From Chromera velia (lineage: Eukaryota > Sar > Chromeraceae): DNA of 17,500 nucleotides. The translations under genes were made by a program, and so were the position numbers. A model generated the notes under the pieces. That model saw nothing but the letters and a program-made list of their open reading frames with translations, made no database searches and was not told the origin of the DNA. Where the stretch lies: positions 1-17,500 of the forward strand of contig JAHBMJ010002156.1 in the NCBI GenBank assembly GCA_018398765.1, given 5' to 3'. Of the stretch, positions 6,906 through 16,976 are shown one piece after another. How positions within the stretch are numbered: position 1 is the stretch's first letter; each line of letters starts with the position of its first letter.

Positions 6906-9900
6906 AACGCGCACCCGCCTCCTCTCCAGCAGTTCTCGACTCGTCGCTCCGACTTAGCCAAGAAAGCCCTCGACTCCGTCAAGTCTTTCTCTGCCGAGAA
7001 GGATATCGAGCTCTTCTATGAGTCCATCATTGAGTGTGTTGAGGAAGTACGCTCTCTCGATGGTCCTTCTTCTTTCGGTCCGGTGGACCTCGCTTCTCTC
7101 ATTCGACAGAAGCTCTCCGAGGATGTCTTGAACGTTCTCAAGGCAGACCCCGAGTACTCCGTATCCAAGGCCAACCCGGATTGGCTGATGGATTGCCTCC
7201 AACATTTCTACTTGGGTCTATTTCCGAAACGCCTTCGCGCTCGCTGGAGCGAGATCAAGTCCTTTGTCCCCTTGGCTAAGGAGTCTGCTCTGGCATTCGT
7301 TGCTCGCGGGCGGAAGATCCTTGGTCGTTACCGTCGTCTGGTTCCGATGACCCCCGAGGCCTTCTCCATGATGGAGTACTCCGTGCTCTTTGAGGCCCTC
7401 CCTATTGGCAGCGCTGCCCACCGGTACGTTGTCATGAACCTTCAAGACCACTCCCCCTCTGGCCTTCGTAACTGTCTGCGCCAGTACGAGGAGACTGCTA
7501 TGTCTCAGTCGCCCGGCGCTTCCATCTGGCTTGCGACTATTCCTTCCTCTTCGGGTGGTCGACCTCAAGTCCCCAGTGCCCCTCAAGGCCATCGTCCTTC
7601 GGGTGCCTCTGGTTCGGGTTCTTTCTTCTGCTCTCTGTGCAAGCATACACATAAGAAGGGCATGCATTCGAAGTGTGCTGGTTGTGGTGCGAACAAGCGT
7701 TGCGCTACTCAGGGACGTCCATGCCCTGGTGCTTCCCACGAGTGCACTCACTGCAAGCGGACGGGTCATTTGGATTCCGCCTGCATTCAGGAACTCAAGA
7801 AGAAGGTCGACGTGAAGCTGGCGACGGCCTCTTTTACTGCGGCGGCGGCGGAGACTACTGAAGACTCTCTGGAGGACCCTCACTTCGGCAAAGATGATGG
7901 AGCTACTGTGGATGCTATCGGCGAGAACTACTTGAAGCGTTTGCCCTCCAGCGTGCGATACACTGTCTCTCCCCTTCCTGCGCCTGTGCCTGTTCAGACT
8001 GCAGGAAAAGACGGTGCTGTTGTGCAGGCGACGCACTCCGCTGACATCCCTGACGTCATGTTTGGAGAAAAGCGTGCGGATCTTTCTTTCCTTATCCTTC
8101 CCGACTCTCCCGTGCCCTTTCTCTTTTCCAAGGCTCTCGCTCAGCGTCTTGGTGCTGTGATGGACTATCGCAGCGACTTGATGACAATCCCTTCAGCTTC
8201 CGGTAATCCCATGGAGCTTCTTTGGATCGACCTCGACCGCTATTACGCAATGACACTCCGACAGGCGCCCGTCTTCGAAGCGTCTCCTGCCATCTCCGTC
8301 ACTTTGTCCCCGGCAGGTCCCCCCGCAGCTTTCATGGCTACTGTCTCCGCTCCTGCAGAAGCCCCCCTCCAGGAGATTTCTGTTTCCGACGATGATGATG
8401 ACGACTGCCCCAGTCTCTATGGTAGCTCTGAAACCGCTTCCGATTGTGTAGATGGTGAGAGTGCTTGTCTTAATCAGGGTGAGCATGACACTGTTTCCCT
8501 GCCTTCTTCTTTCCCTGCAATCTTTATCGAAACAGGAGAGCGTTTCGTTTTCTTATTGTCTAACCTTCAGTCTCTTGTGATGGAGGTTCACTGCGATTGT
8601 GCGCATGTCGGCGTTGAGGATGTTCTTTCCCAGCTGCGTCGCGTTTTCTCTTTCGAGGTTTCCGTCCGTTCCCTCTGTGAAGTGGTACGGAAGGTTCTTG
8701 CCTCTTGTGTCCCCTGCTTCCGTGTGAAGGGCCCTGTCGGTTTTTTGATTCCTCGTTCCTCCTTCAACAGAGGAGCCTACCCTGGTGCCCGCCTACACAT
8801 GGACAGTCAGTATCTCGGCCCTTCTAAGTCCGGACACACCCACCAGCTCTTCATTCTCGAAAACTATTACGATTTCGGTTTGGGACTTCGCTACAACGGC
8901 CCTCCCACTTCTGCCGAGGCTGCTGCCTTCCTTCGAGACGTCTGGATCCCTCGCTTTGGCGCCCTCCTCGAGATTCGGTGCGACCCCGGATCCGAGTTCA
9001 TCGGAGAACCTTTCACTTCTCTCTGCACTGAGCTCAACATCATCCTCTCCTTTTCCCCTTCTGGTTACAAGGATGGGAACTCTCTTGCCGAGCGCTGGCA
9101 GCGAGAGGTACTGGTATCAGTGCAGACGATCCTCCTCGAGAGAGGCCTCCCCCCAACCATGTGGCTGACCGTCCACGATGAAGCCATACGGCGTCTCAAC
9201 AACCGTCTCTCTCGACGGGATCCCTCCAAGCCACGTCAGACAGCCGTTTCCGATACTGCTCCACTTCCTTGCTTCCGTCGATTCCTTTCCTCTCAGCGTC
9301 GCCCTTCCCCTGCTGCTCTTCATAAGTATGCTGTGGGAGATGAAGTGATGTACAACACCGGTGCTTCACTGGGTGGCGGCCGCTCGGGCCCCAAGCACAA
9401 ATGTGGCCCAGTCTGGTATCCTTACCATGTCGAAGCGAAAGAGAACGACCATTACTACAAAATTGTGGCGACTGAAGACGACACACACCCTCAGAAGACC
9501 TCTGCGAGCCCCCATCAGCTCCGACCTTCTGCTGTGTCCCTCTCTCCTGAGTCACTTGTTGTGTCCTCTTCAGCCGACCCTTCTTCCTCCGCTTCCAAGC
9601 CCCCTCTTCCCAGCGCTCCCTCAGGCCCTCTTGCCTCCAGCACGATGGTTGTGGCATCTTCACCTGAGCACTCTCTTCTCTGGGTTGGAGAAGTGCACGG
9701 GGCGGTCCCTTCTGGCGATGACTCTAGAGACTTCCTCTACGAAGTTCACGCATGGGGAACTCATCAGAAGTGCGCTCTCGAGAAGCATGCTTGGTATCCT
9801 GGTCACTATGTGGCTGGCGGCTCTTATGTCACCTATGACTCGAGAGGACATCGCACGGACCCTGAGATTGTCGAGCTTCGCCACAGCAATGTGGTTGCTT

Positions 9901-10769
9901 CTGGATTCGAGATGGTCAAGAACCGTGGAGCTCGTGGCTCCCGTCTTCCCTCTGATTTGTGTGCTCGGCTGTCTAATGGTTCGCGTGGCTGTTTCTTCTC
10001 TCAATATCCTATGTCTGAGCCTACCGATCCTGCTGTGCATGCTGCTGTCAACTTTCTGACTTCTTCCGACTGTTCGACTTCCGTTTTTGCTGCGACTACA
10101 CACAAGCTTGTCCGTCTCTCTTCTCTGAATTCTAGTGAGCGTGAAGGTGTTCGTGAAGCAGACGCAAAGGAAGACAAGGGCTGGCAAGACAAACAGGTGT
10201 ATGAGCATATCCCTCTCACTGCTGTACCTCCCGATGTTCAGCGTGTTCTCCTGCAGCGAGTCCGTACAGAGAAGCTGCGAGATGATGGTACTCGCATCTT
10301 CAAAACTCGCACAGTCATTCGAGGAGACCTTGTCAACCGCATCGGTTTGGACGTCACCACTCACCTCTGTCCTCCCGATGCCATGCACCTTGTTCTCCAG
10401 CTTGCTCTCGATCTTTACAAGCGGCGCAGCGTCAGCCCCTCTCTCAAGAAGGCGGATGTCGTCCAGGCGTACTTCCAGGCTCCACTTCCGAGCTCCCGTA
10501 CTCCTGTGTACGTGCTGCCTCCTCCTGATCACCCAGATCGTGGCCATCACCTATGGAAGCTCTTGAAGGCTGTGTACGGTCTCCCCGATGCCGGCAAGGT
10601 TTTTGAGGACTTTCTTAGCTCCAAGCTTTGCGAACTTGGATGGTCTACTACACTCTTTCCTGGTGTCTGGTTTCTTCGAGGCGCTGATGGAGAGATTTGT
10701 GGGATCCTCTGCACGTACGTTGATGACCTGCTTTTGATTGGCATCGGTGAAGACACTGCTGATCTCTGA
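6906..10769 (+). pseudogene. gag-pol: Element B gag-pol: capsid, nucleocapsid, protease-like, integrase and reverse transcriptase
   Basis: The frame is continuous with 6477. Residues are counted from that ATG. Capsid-like helices occupy about 150-340. A Cys/His-rich nucleocapsid starts at C385 (CSLCKHTHKKGMHSKC) and ends in a classical CCHC knuckle at 423-436 (CTHCKRTGHLDSAC). A protease-like region has LPDSPVPFLF with D543 where DTG or DSG is expected. An acidic DDDDD stretch precedes integrase. Integrase has H705, H710, C744 and C747 for zinc, then D776, D836 and E872 with 35 residues between the last two, a standard DD(35)E. Reverse transcriptase shows KKADVVQAYFQAPL, LLKAVYGLPDAGK and TYVDD with D1416 and D1417. 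The frame hits TGA at 10767-10769 because of a local frameshift. Confidence 0.85.
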
Positions 10770-10793
10770 GGTCCCCTCTGAGATCATGTTATG
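10758..10793 (+). other. Out-of-frame patch in reverse transcriptase, bounded by compensating indels
   Basis: The main frame gives two TGA codons here (10767-10769 and 10779-10781). The +1 frame across the same bases reads LISEVPSEIM, which fits the expected link after the catalytic YVDD block. The main frame then resumes at about 10792 with GDNTDATSGRFVGVQFD. One base gained near 10758 and one lost near 10790, or the equivalent, would produce this. Confidence 0.6.
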
Positions 10794-11765
10794 TGTGGTG
10801 ACAACACCGACGCCACTTCTGGTCGCTTTGTTGGAGTCCAGTTCGATGTGACTGCTGACGGCATCCTGATCCACCAGCACGACTACATCTCATCCCTTTC
10901 CCTGCCTCCGGAATTTTCCTCCAGCGAGTCCCGTCCTGCTGACAAGCCTCTGCCTGTTGGCGCGACTCATGAAGAGGACATTTCCCCACCTCTCAATGCA
11001 GCCAGTACGAGAGTCTACCGAGAACTTCTGGGCCAGGTAGAATACGTCGCCTACTGCACCCGCCCTGATATCTCGTTGGCTCATAGCTATCTCTCTCGTT
11101 TCATGGCTGCCCCGACGGAGAGAGCTTTCCACCTTCTCCTTCAGACGATCCGGTACCTTCGATCGACTCCCTCTTTAGGCATCCCCATCCGTCCCTCTCT
11201 CAACCCCGACGAGCTCGTTGCGGTTGTCCACGCAGATGCCTCGTTTGGTACCCCTGACTCTCCTCACCCTCAGACTGGCTGGTTGCTCTTTCTCCAAGGG
11301 TCTCCCCTTCTCTACAAGAGTCGCCGACAGTCTTGTGTGGCGAGATCTATGACCCGTGCAGAAGTTCTTGCTCTTGAAGACGCTGTCGATGCCTCTCTTG
11401 ATTTCGCGGCTTGTCTGATTCCCTTCTACAAGTCTGTGAAGATTGGCATTGATTGCGATGCCGCCAACGTTCTGCACCTTCTCCAGTCTGGTGGTGCCTC
11501 CTCTGCTGAGAGAGCGCTCCTCCCTCTGGTCCGTCGTCTGGGAGACCGTGCCTGCGTGGTTCCTCTCTTGGCGGTGACTGACCTCACCGAACAGCACAAA
11601 GTGGGTGTCTTCAAGATCTCTACGGATGTGAATGTCTCCGACATCCTGACCAAAGCCCGTGATATTAGATTGCTTTCTCGGCTCCTCTCTTTGTCCGCGG
11701 ATGCTCCTGAGCTCTTTGGATTGGCTGAATGTTCTCGTCTGCCCCCTCTTTCTCTCACTCCTTAA
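10791..11765 (+). pseudogene. pol: Element B pol C-terminal part: end of reverse transcriptase and RNase H
   Basis: This lies in the same frame as the main polyprotein, after the broken patch. GRFVGVQFD matches the copia FLGI motif. LLGQVEYVAYCTRPDIS matches the conserved TRPDI block that closes the polymerase domain. RNase H follows, with VVHADASFG (first acidic residue at 11235-11237), SRRQSCVARSMTRAEVLAL (catalytic Glu) and IGIDCDAANVL (second Asp). The C-terminus has the usual DILTKARD motif. The stop is TAA 11763-11765, 43 nt before the 3' LTR. The domain looks complete and free of stops. The ATG at 10791 is not a biological start; this is the rest of the interrupted polyprotein. Confidence 0.8.
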
Positions 11766-11790
11766 TTTTTCTTTGCCTCCGCGCTACCGC

Positions 11791-11808
11791 TGTAAAGAAA
11801 AGAACCCC
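11791..11808 (+). promoter_or_regulatory. Probable plus-strand priming tract of element B
   Basis: TGTAAAGAAAAGAACCCC lies just before the 3' LTR. The purine run AAAGAAAAGAA is what a polypurine tract should look like, but a run of C separates it from the LTR start, which is unusual. The call rests mainly on position. Confidence 0.4.
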
Positions 11809-12289
11809 CGTAAAGCTTCAGAGCGCTTCAGAGGTAAAGCGTGCAGCGTGAGAGAACTGCGTGCGTCATTATTTCAGTACCCCGCCTGTGCGCGCGGATT
11901 TTCGCTTTATGAGGCATGTAATGAGTCATTTTCCGGGGCCATCAATCTGCCTGTCGATTGATCACCGCGGTCCATTCGATATGATCTCTTCGCTGTCCAA
12001 GCAACTGAAGCGTGGTTTGCTTTGGACACTATCGATTCTAAGAATTCGAGTGGATCCGATTGCGCGGTTTGAAGTGGATAGAAAGTCTGCTCTTTATCTT
12101 CGCGTCTAGACTTCATCTTGATTGATCGATCGATTTCTCGGATGCTTCGAAGATCTTCGTGTTCTTGTGGGCATCTAGTGGATTGACATTCTTCATTTCT
12201 ATTCGTAAGTCCAACTATGTTCAGTTGACTTCTCTCTTTCTTCTTCAAATAAGTTTAGGTGCTTCATCTAGATCATCCTAAACTTATCG
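11809..12289 (+). repeat. Element B 3' LTR
   Basis: The second 481-bp LTR, aligned to the first without gaps (offset 5905). Differences are at 11867, 11893, 11919, 11940, 11952, 12247 and 12262. The stretch between 11953 and 12246 is identical to the 5' copy. It ends CTTATCG and is followed by GGTAT. Confidence 0.92.
12249..12287 (+). other. 11-bp hairpin at the 3' end of the 3' LTR
   Basis: The same stem as in the 5' LTR (ATAAGTTTAGG with CCTAAACTTAT). The loop carries one of the seven LTR differences, while both stem arms are unchanged. Confidence 0.75.
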
Positions 12290-12294
12290 GGTAT
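12290..12294. repeat. Target-site duplication of element B, right copy (GGTAT)
   Basis: Identical to the 5 bp at 5899-5903. The sequence from 12295 on is therefore the continuation of the DNA ending at 5903 before element B inserted. Confidence 0.8.
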
Positions 12295-12691
12295 CTCCGA
12301 CAAGTCGTGAAGGCGGTTCCGGTCGTAAACTTGCTTTATAGGCTGAGATATTCTCTATGCCAAGCAGCTTTTTACGTCCGGCCGCCTAAGGAAATCCTAT
12401 ACGGCTCCCAGTCTGAAGCGCGCCCCCAATCTGTCAGATAATGCGGCCTGTTTATTGGCATATTCGATCTACTATGCTATCGCTAGTAAATTGAATTGCC
12501 TTTAAACTGGTTCCGCTTATCTGTAATCATATGTGTATGGGATGTGTATAGGTATTTTTTTATATTTTTAGTATGTAGCTGCTGATGTATGCTGATGGGT
12601 AAAGTTAAGCATTTTAAACATCAATCAATCAATCAAAAAAATCAAACGCTACACTACTTAATTCACTTTAGTCAAATCCATTTCGGAACAT

Positions 12692-12722
<31 letters not shown>

Positions 12723-13142
12723 CAAATTATTATTTAACTCATTTTTTACAGTTTAATTCATTTCATCTTAATTATAATTTAATCAATCAATCAATCAATC
12801 AACCAATTTAGATAAGCCAGCAGATACTAGCAGATAATGCAGATCTGATTACTTTTCATAATCTTCGAACTTATGCCCATTGCCCACATTGTGCTGTGAA
12901 ATGCAGCAATCATTTGCTTCCCATTTTAAAACAAGAGATATTTATGCAAACAGAAACGCAATCTATGCGCTTCAATCTTACGTTGATTTCTAAGTTAATT
13001 TAAATTGGTTTCTAGCTGTTTATAGAAGAAGAATTTATGGTTTCTCTTCTTTCTCATTGGGTGTGTGTCACTCGGTGTCACTGTGTGATGGTGTGCGTTC
13101 TCCAATGCTCTTTCAAAGCTTTCCCGACACACCACTTTCTCT
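12295..13142. other. AT-rich DNA flanking element B, no gene seen
   Basis: The first 150 bases are GC-moderate and may still belong to the locus interrupted by element B, possibly the element A LTR. From about 12440 the DNA is AT-rich with TCAA microsatellites. No open frame with believable protein character and no RNA gene was recognised. Confidence 0.5.
12621..12802. repeat. Three TCAA microsatellite tracts
   Basis: Perfect TCAA runs at 12621-12636 (4 units), 12693-12720 (7 units) and 12783-12802 (5 units), separated by AT-rich unique DNA. They may be remnants of one expanded array or independent expansions. Confidence 0.9.
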
Positions 13143-13215
13143 TCATTCATTCATTCATTCATTCATTCATTCATTCATTCATTCATCCATTCATTCATTC
13201 ATTCATTCATTCATT
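13143..13215. repeat. TCAT/ATTC microsatellite
   Basis: About 18 units of TCAT with one TCCA-type interruption near 13185. Open frames through it encode only His-Ser-Phe-Ile repeats and are not genes. Confidence 0.95.
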
Positions 13216-14172
13216 GACTGTCTCTTTTTTCAGTTAGTCGGCCAGTCATAGTCGGTCATTGAGTCTCTGACCTTCATTCACTCAGTCAGTGAATTAATGG
13301 GTTATATGAAGGACAGATATGGATAGATCGATGGACTGGGTGTACCGCGAGTCCCCCTCTGGTTTCGTTTTTTCTTCCAAGCTGCAGCCTCAGTCCGATC
13401 TTCTTTATGAATGTTTATTTTCGTCTGTCTCAACTTACTAACTGAAGGGGTCGGGAAACAAACGAAGAGGCAAGGAGAATGAGTCAGACCAGCATCGTGA
13501 CTGTCAGTCTTCGACGTTCTTTACACAGATCAGTCTGTATGATTTATTGCATGTCTCATGGATATGCAGCAGTGAAGAACGAATTAGTGTGTCCCTGACG
13601 GTCACAGTCAGTACGACACTCACACCCACAATTCAAGTGCACGCATTTGGTCCAATTCCCCTTTCTTTGAGTCGACCGAACGACCCGGGTCGCCAGGCAC
13701 ACAAATTGACTCATTGAACCCTATACAGGCAATCAAAGGAAAGAGCATTTCGGAATTAACTGAACAGAGGAGAATGTGAGAGTCACACGCTCTACCTGGT
13801 CACCAGGAGAGTCTGTCTCACGGCCTGCTCTGCAGGCCACCCCTTCTCACCCCTTCCATGCATTTTTTCTTTTTTCCTTGTCAAACTCTTCGCTTCTTGA
13901 ATGGAGAAACAACTCGGCATGAGACGGAAGAGAAAGGAAAAAGCCAAAATTGATCAGACACATAAGAGAGAGAGCGGAGAGAGTGCGAGAGGGTACACCA
14001 AGAGGACGAGAGAAGAATTATCCTAGAATTAACTAGTTCAGCCTACTTGCCATCTGTTCTCGTCCTTGTCATTCTCTGTCCCTCCTGTTCTCCCTCCCGC
14101 CAGCTCTACGTGACTACGACAACCCTCCACGGACCTCACTGAATGCGCCCTGGACGCACCCCCGTCCCCTCG
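13216..14172. other. Intergenic DNA, no gene seen
   Basis: Mixed-composition DNA between the microsatellite and the gag-like gene. It contains short GTCA/GTCAGT-type repeats and a purine-rich GAGA stretch near 13965-13990. I see no supported coding or RNA gene. If the gag-like gene to the right belonged to a minus-strand retroelement, pol would be expected here, and it is absent. Confidence 0.5.
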
Positions 14173-15030
14173 TCAGTGGCCACCTCCGAAGCCCCCGTTC
14201 GGGGGGGCTCTCGTGTCGCCGTCCCCCTTTGAGACCATTGCCCTCCCCCCCTCGTGCTGACCTTGCGGGGGAGGGGGGATGGGTGCCACGTCTGCTTGGA
14301 GGCTCTGTGCGGTCGAGCGCACAGCCTGGTGCACAATCTTGCAGATGTGACCGTTGGCCTTGTGGCGGAGGGGCTCTGGCTTCATGTTCTGACACAGTGG
14401 TTGTGTGCACAACAGAGGCATGTCGTCTTTGGGGCAGTGGGTAGTGGAGTGCTTGTCTTCGAGTGCCCTCGGCAAGCCTGCTTTCGGTGCATGGTTATCG
14501 CACCACAGGCACCAGAGGAGGGGTCTTCTGCTGCTACCGTTTGCTACGACGTCTGCATACCCCCCTTTGCCCCCTGCCGTCTGTCTGTCTCTCTGACTTC
14601 CTCTCTCTGTACTTGCTTGCGGAGGGGAAGGAAGGAGGGGATTGGGTGCGGGATACCTTCCCGACCTCACCATGAGGTCTGAAACCATGTCGGCGAGGGG
14701 GAAGAGAGCAATATGAAGCATGTCGGGGGAGAACTGCACAGAAGCGGCCCCGAGCTTCCCTCTTGCCAAGAGCTTCATGCGGTCTGCTACTGCTGAACGG
14801 AGGAGGACTGAAGAGGAAGAACGGCCGTCGTTGATGCGCAGATCGGCTGCCTCGTACGACGCGAGGCGTCGGAGGGTCAAGCAGAGATTTCTGACGTCCT
14901 CTACCGCCTTTCGCATCGCCGTCAGTGCGGCCTCTTTCTCTGCCTTCATCACTGCGTCTTTGCGATCCCGGTGGGCTTGCTTGAGAGCCTCTACGGCATC
15001 TGCAAGAGCCTTTCGGAACACCCGCACCCA
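14173..15030 (-). pseudogene. Unrecognised gag-like protein, C-terminal part after an in-frame TGA
   Basis: This continues the same frame directly after TGA 15033-15031 (WVRVFRKALADAVEALKQ) and shows the same protein character, so the two pieces look like one gene. A charged helical region of about 70 residues is followed by a second helical block (SSSVLLRSAVADRMKLLARG). A Cys/His-rich module comes next: CLWCDNH, then H-x3-HC, then CTQPLC, and H-x5-C (HKANGHIC). This pattern suggests zinc binding. The tail is Pro/Gly-rich and ends at TGA 14175-14173. A helical core followed by a C-terminal zinc module is what a Gag protein looks like, but no pol gene follows. C-to-T in CGA, or G-to-A in TGG, would explain the internal TGA. 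Confidence 0.5.
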
Positions 15031-15033
15031 TCA

Positions 15034-16108
15034 CTCAGTCTTGGGAGGGTCAGTGTCGGGGGGGGGAACCTGGTACCGCTCGGCGATTTTCTGGGGGTTT
15101 CCATCCTCAATGAAGCGCTTTGCCTGGTGCTGTGTGATATCCTCTTCAAACGGGTCTGGGAGCTCTGAGGCCTTCAGAGCAAGGAGATCGGGGTGGCAGG
15201 CGTCATTCCTAGCCGAGGGCTTGGTGAGGATGGCTCCGACTGCTGGTGCTGTCACAAGGAGAGATGGCATAATCGCTCTTAGTTCTGTAGCTTCAGCTAC
15301 GATCGCTTCATTCAGTTTGGGCGGGTGTAGCAGGTCGTTATCGAGTGAGATGAGGGCATCTTCTTCTTCTGTTTCTTCAAAATCCTCGTCGTCTGCACAG
15401 AGGGTCTGAAACACGCGACAAGCATTTGCCTTGCTCATACCCTTTACCCACCCCGGAAGTTGACCCGGCTGAGACCCCGTCAGTGCGGCCTGCCGTTTCG
15501 GATTTCTCTCCTCTCCATTGGGGGCAGATCCGAGGGGCCGCTTGGACGAATTCTTGGGAAGCGACTGCTGCTGTGTATCATCATAGGGGGCGGGCTCGTA
15601 GACTCCCTGCCCAAGGACTCCGAGCAGCTCATTATTGCTGCCCCCGACCTCATCGTCTCTGTCGGCTGCTGCTGCTGCTGCTGCTTCCGACTCTTTCTCC
15701 TTCTTTTCTGCCACCGTCTCTTTCAGTTTCTGCAATTGGGGCAAGAGCATTTTCTTCCCTTTTTTGGATCGGAGGGCATGCCCTGCTGCTTCATCTTCTT
15801 TCTGTGCTGCTTTGGTCAGGAAATCCCAGAGTGCAGCATCTTCTGGGACTAGTTCTGGGAACTGTTCTTCTTCATCTTCTTTTCCGTATGACTCTCCCTC
15901 GGGGTTTTCCTCTTGCTCTTCCACTAACTTCTGCGCAGCCTCCAGCTGCTCTTGAAGTTTCTTGACCTTGGCTGCTGCTGCTGCCTTGGCTGCTGCGGAG
16001 GGTGGGCCCTTCGGCTTTGTTTGGTGCCTTGGGTGGTGCCTTCGCATGAGAAGCCCCCTTCCCCGTCTCCTTGGTGGGCTTGCCCGCGGCCTTCCTCTTG
16101 GGGGCCAT
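15034..16108 (-). pseudogene. Unrecognised gag-like protein, N-terminal part with a frameshift
   Basis: The probable start is ATG 16108-16106 (MAPKRKAAGKPTKETGKG), a strongly basic tail like a nuclear localisation signal or histone H1 tail. This frame must shift near 16000-16015 to continue as SAAAKAAAAAKVKKLQEQ, a Lys/Ala-rich segment entering a coiled coil. After the shift it runs open through acidic stretches (KEDEEEQFPELVPED) and a poly-Ala run. A Pro/Gly/Lys-rich middle leads into a more ordered region (MSKANACRVFQTL to FEEDITQHQAKRFIED). The frame stops at TGA 15033-15031, but the same frame continues beyond. Without the shift, ATG 16047 could serve as start. I do not recognise the family. 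Gag of a third retroelement, or a host nuclear protein, are both possible. Confidence 0.5.
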
Positions 16109-16955
16109 TGTGTCGGAGACCTGTGTGCAAGAAGGTAGAGACCAAATTTGGAGCAGGGGTGATTCCCTTGTTGCAGAGGATTTTTTCGACCAATCCAATC
16201 CTCTCTCTCATCGTTATCTTGCTGTACTCTCTGAGCAACAGCTGTCGTCTCGTCTCATCTTTGTCTCATTGCGGCTGTTGCTTCGCAATTCTCGCGTGAT
16301 CTTTCATCATTTGACTCGCCTTCTTTTTTGGCAGGCTCGCTGACCTGTTTCTGTTGCAGCCTATCAGCTGCTTGTTGTTGTCAAGGCAGCAGAAGTTCTC
16401 CCCTCGCCCTCTGGGCGCTGCACTCACAGAATAGGGGGAAAGGAGCAATGAAAAATTTTTTGAGTCGAAGTCCTTAGATTTGCTCTCATATACTTCCTTC
16501 GTCAGGCGGCACTTGGCAGCACCTGAGTAGGTCACTGACCATCACTTGAGATCCAGACTGGGTGCTCTCTGCGCGCCGAGTCTGCTTTTCTATGTGTCAG
16601 GAGGTCTGAGATCTTCTCAGATACACTCACGGTCGTCTCGACCTCAAACACTTTCAATCTTTCTTTAGAAAGAGAGATGCAGGTCACCTGCGTTCTCAGA
16701 GCCCGTCAGTCATCTTGACTTATGGGAAGAGTTCCCCGAAACAGATCGTCCGTTTCGGTTTTCGAAACTGTCATTTCCCTTTCTCTCTTTTCTTTCTCTA
16801 CTTTTCTGTCGTTTCGTATGGATTCGTTTCATCTTTTTCATCTTGCATGTGGCGCCGCCGGCCGTTTGAACGCGCAGCCCCGGTCCACGTATTCCCTTTT
16901 CGCGGCCCCTTTGCTTTCCATGCATCGGCCCCGGCATGCCACCCGCGACGGCCGC

Positions 16956-16976
16956 GCGTCGCATATATATGGACGC
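16956..16976. promoter_or_regulatory. Palindrome containing a TATA-like core
   Basis: GCGTC (16956-16960) and GACGC (16972-16976) flank CATATATATG (16962-16971), itself a perfect palindrome, with one extra G. GCATGCATGC follows directly. It could be a TATA element, or a site for a dimeric factor, about 315 nt before the ATG at 17291. No direct evidence of promoter use. Confidence 0.3.

Larger units (their letters stand above)
5904..12289 (+). mobile_element. Element B: complete Ty1/copia LTR retrotransposon
   Basis: A 6386-bp element bounded by two 481-bp direct LTRs and a GGTAT target duplication. Inside are a primer binding site immediately after the left LTR and a single gag-pol reading frame from ATG 6477 to TAA 11763-11765. 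The domain order is nucleocapsid, protease-like region, integrase, reverse transcriptase, RNase H, which is the copia order. The LTRs differ at seven of 481 positions (about 1.5%), so insertion is fairly recent. The frame is interrupted by TAG at 6903-6905 and by an out-of-frame patch at about 10758-10793, so this copy probably cannot make a complete polyprotein unless stops are read through. Its Gag and Pol differ clearly from those of element A. Confidence 0.92.

Noticed and set aside
12621-12802. CRISPR-like spaced repeats
   Set aside because: The repeated units are plain TCAA microsatellite tracts of different length with irregular spacing.
13037-13251. Open frames over the ATTC microsatellite
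   Set aside because: The product is only a His-Ser-Phe-Ile repeat from the tetranucleotide run.
14114-14444. Short open frames on both strands around 14114-14444
   Set aside because: They overlap the end of the gag-like gene in other frames and consist of Pro/Arg/Gly-rich translation of GC-rich DNA.
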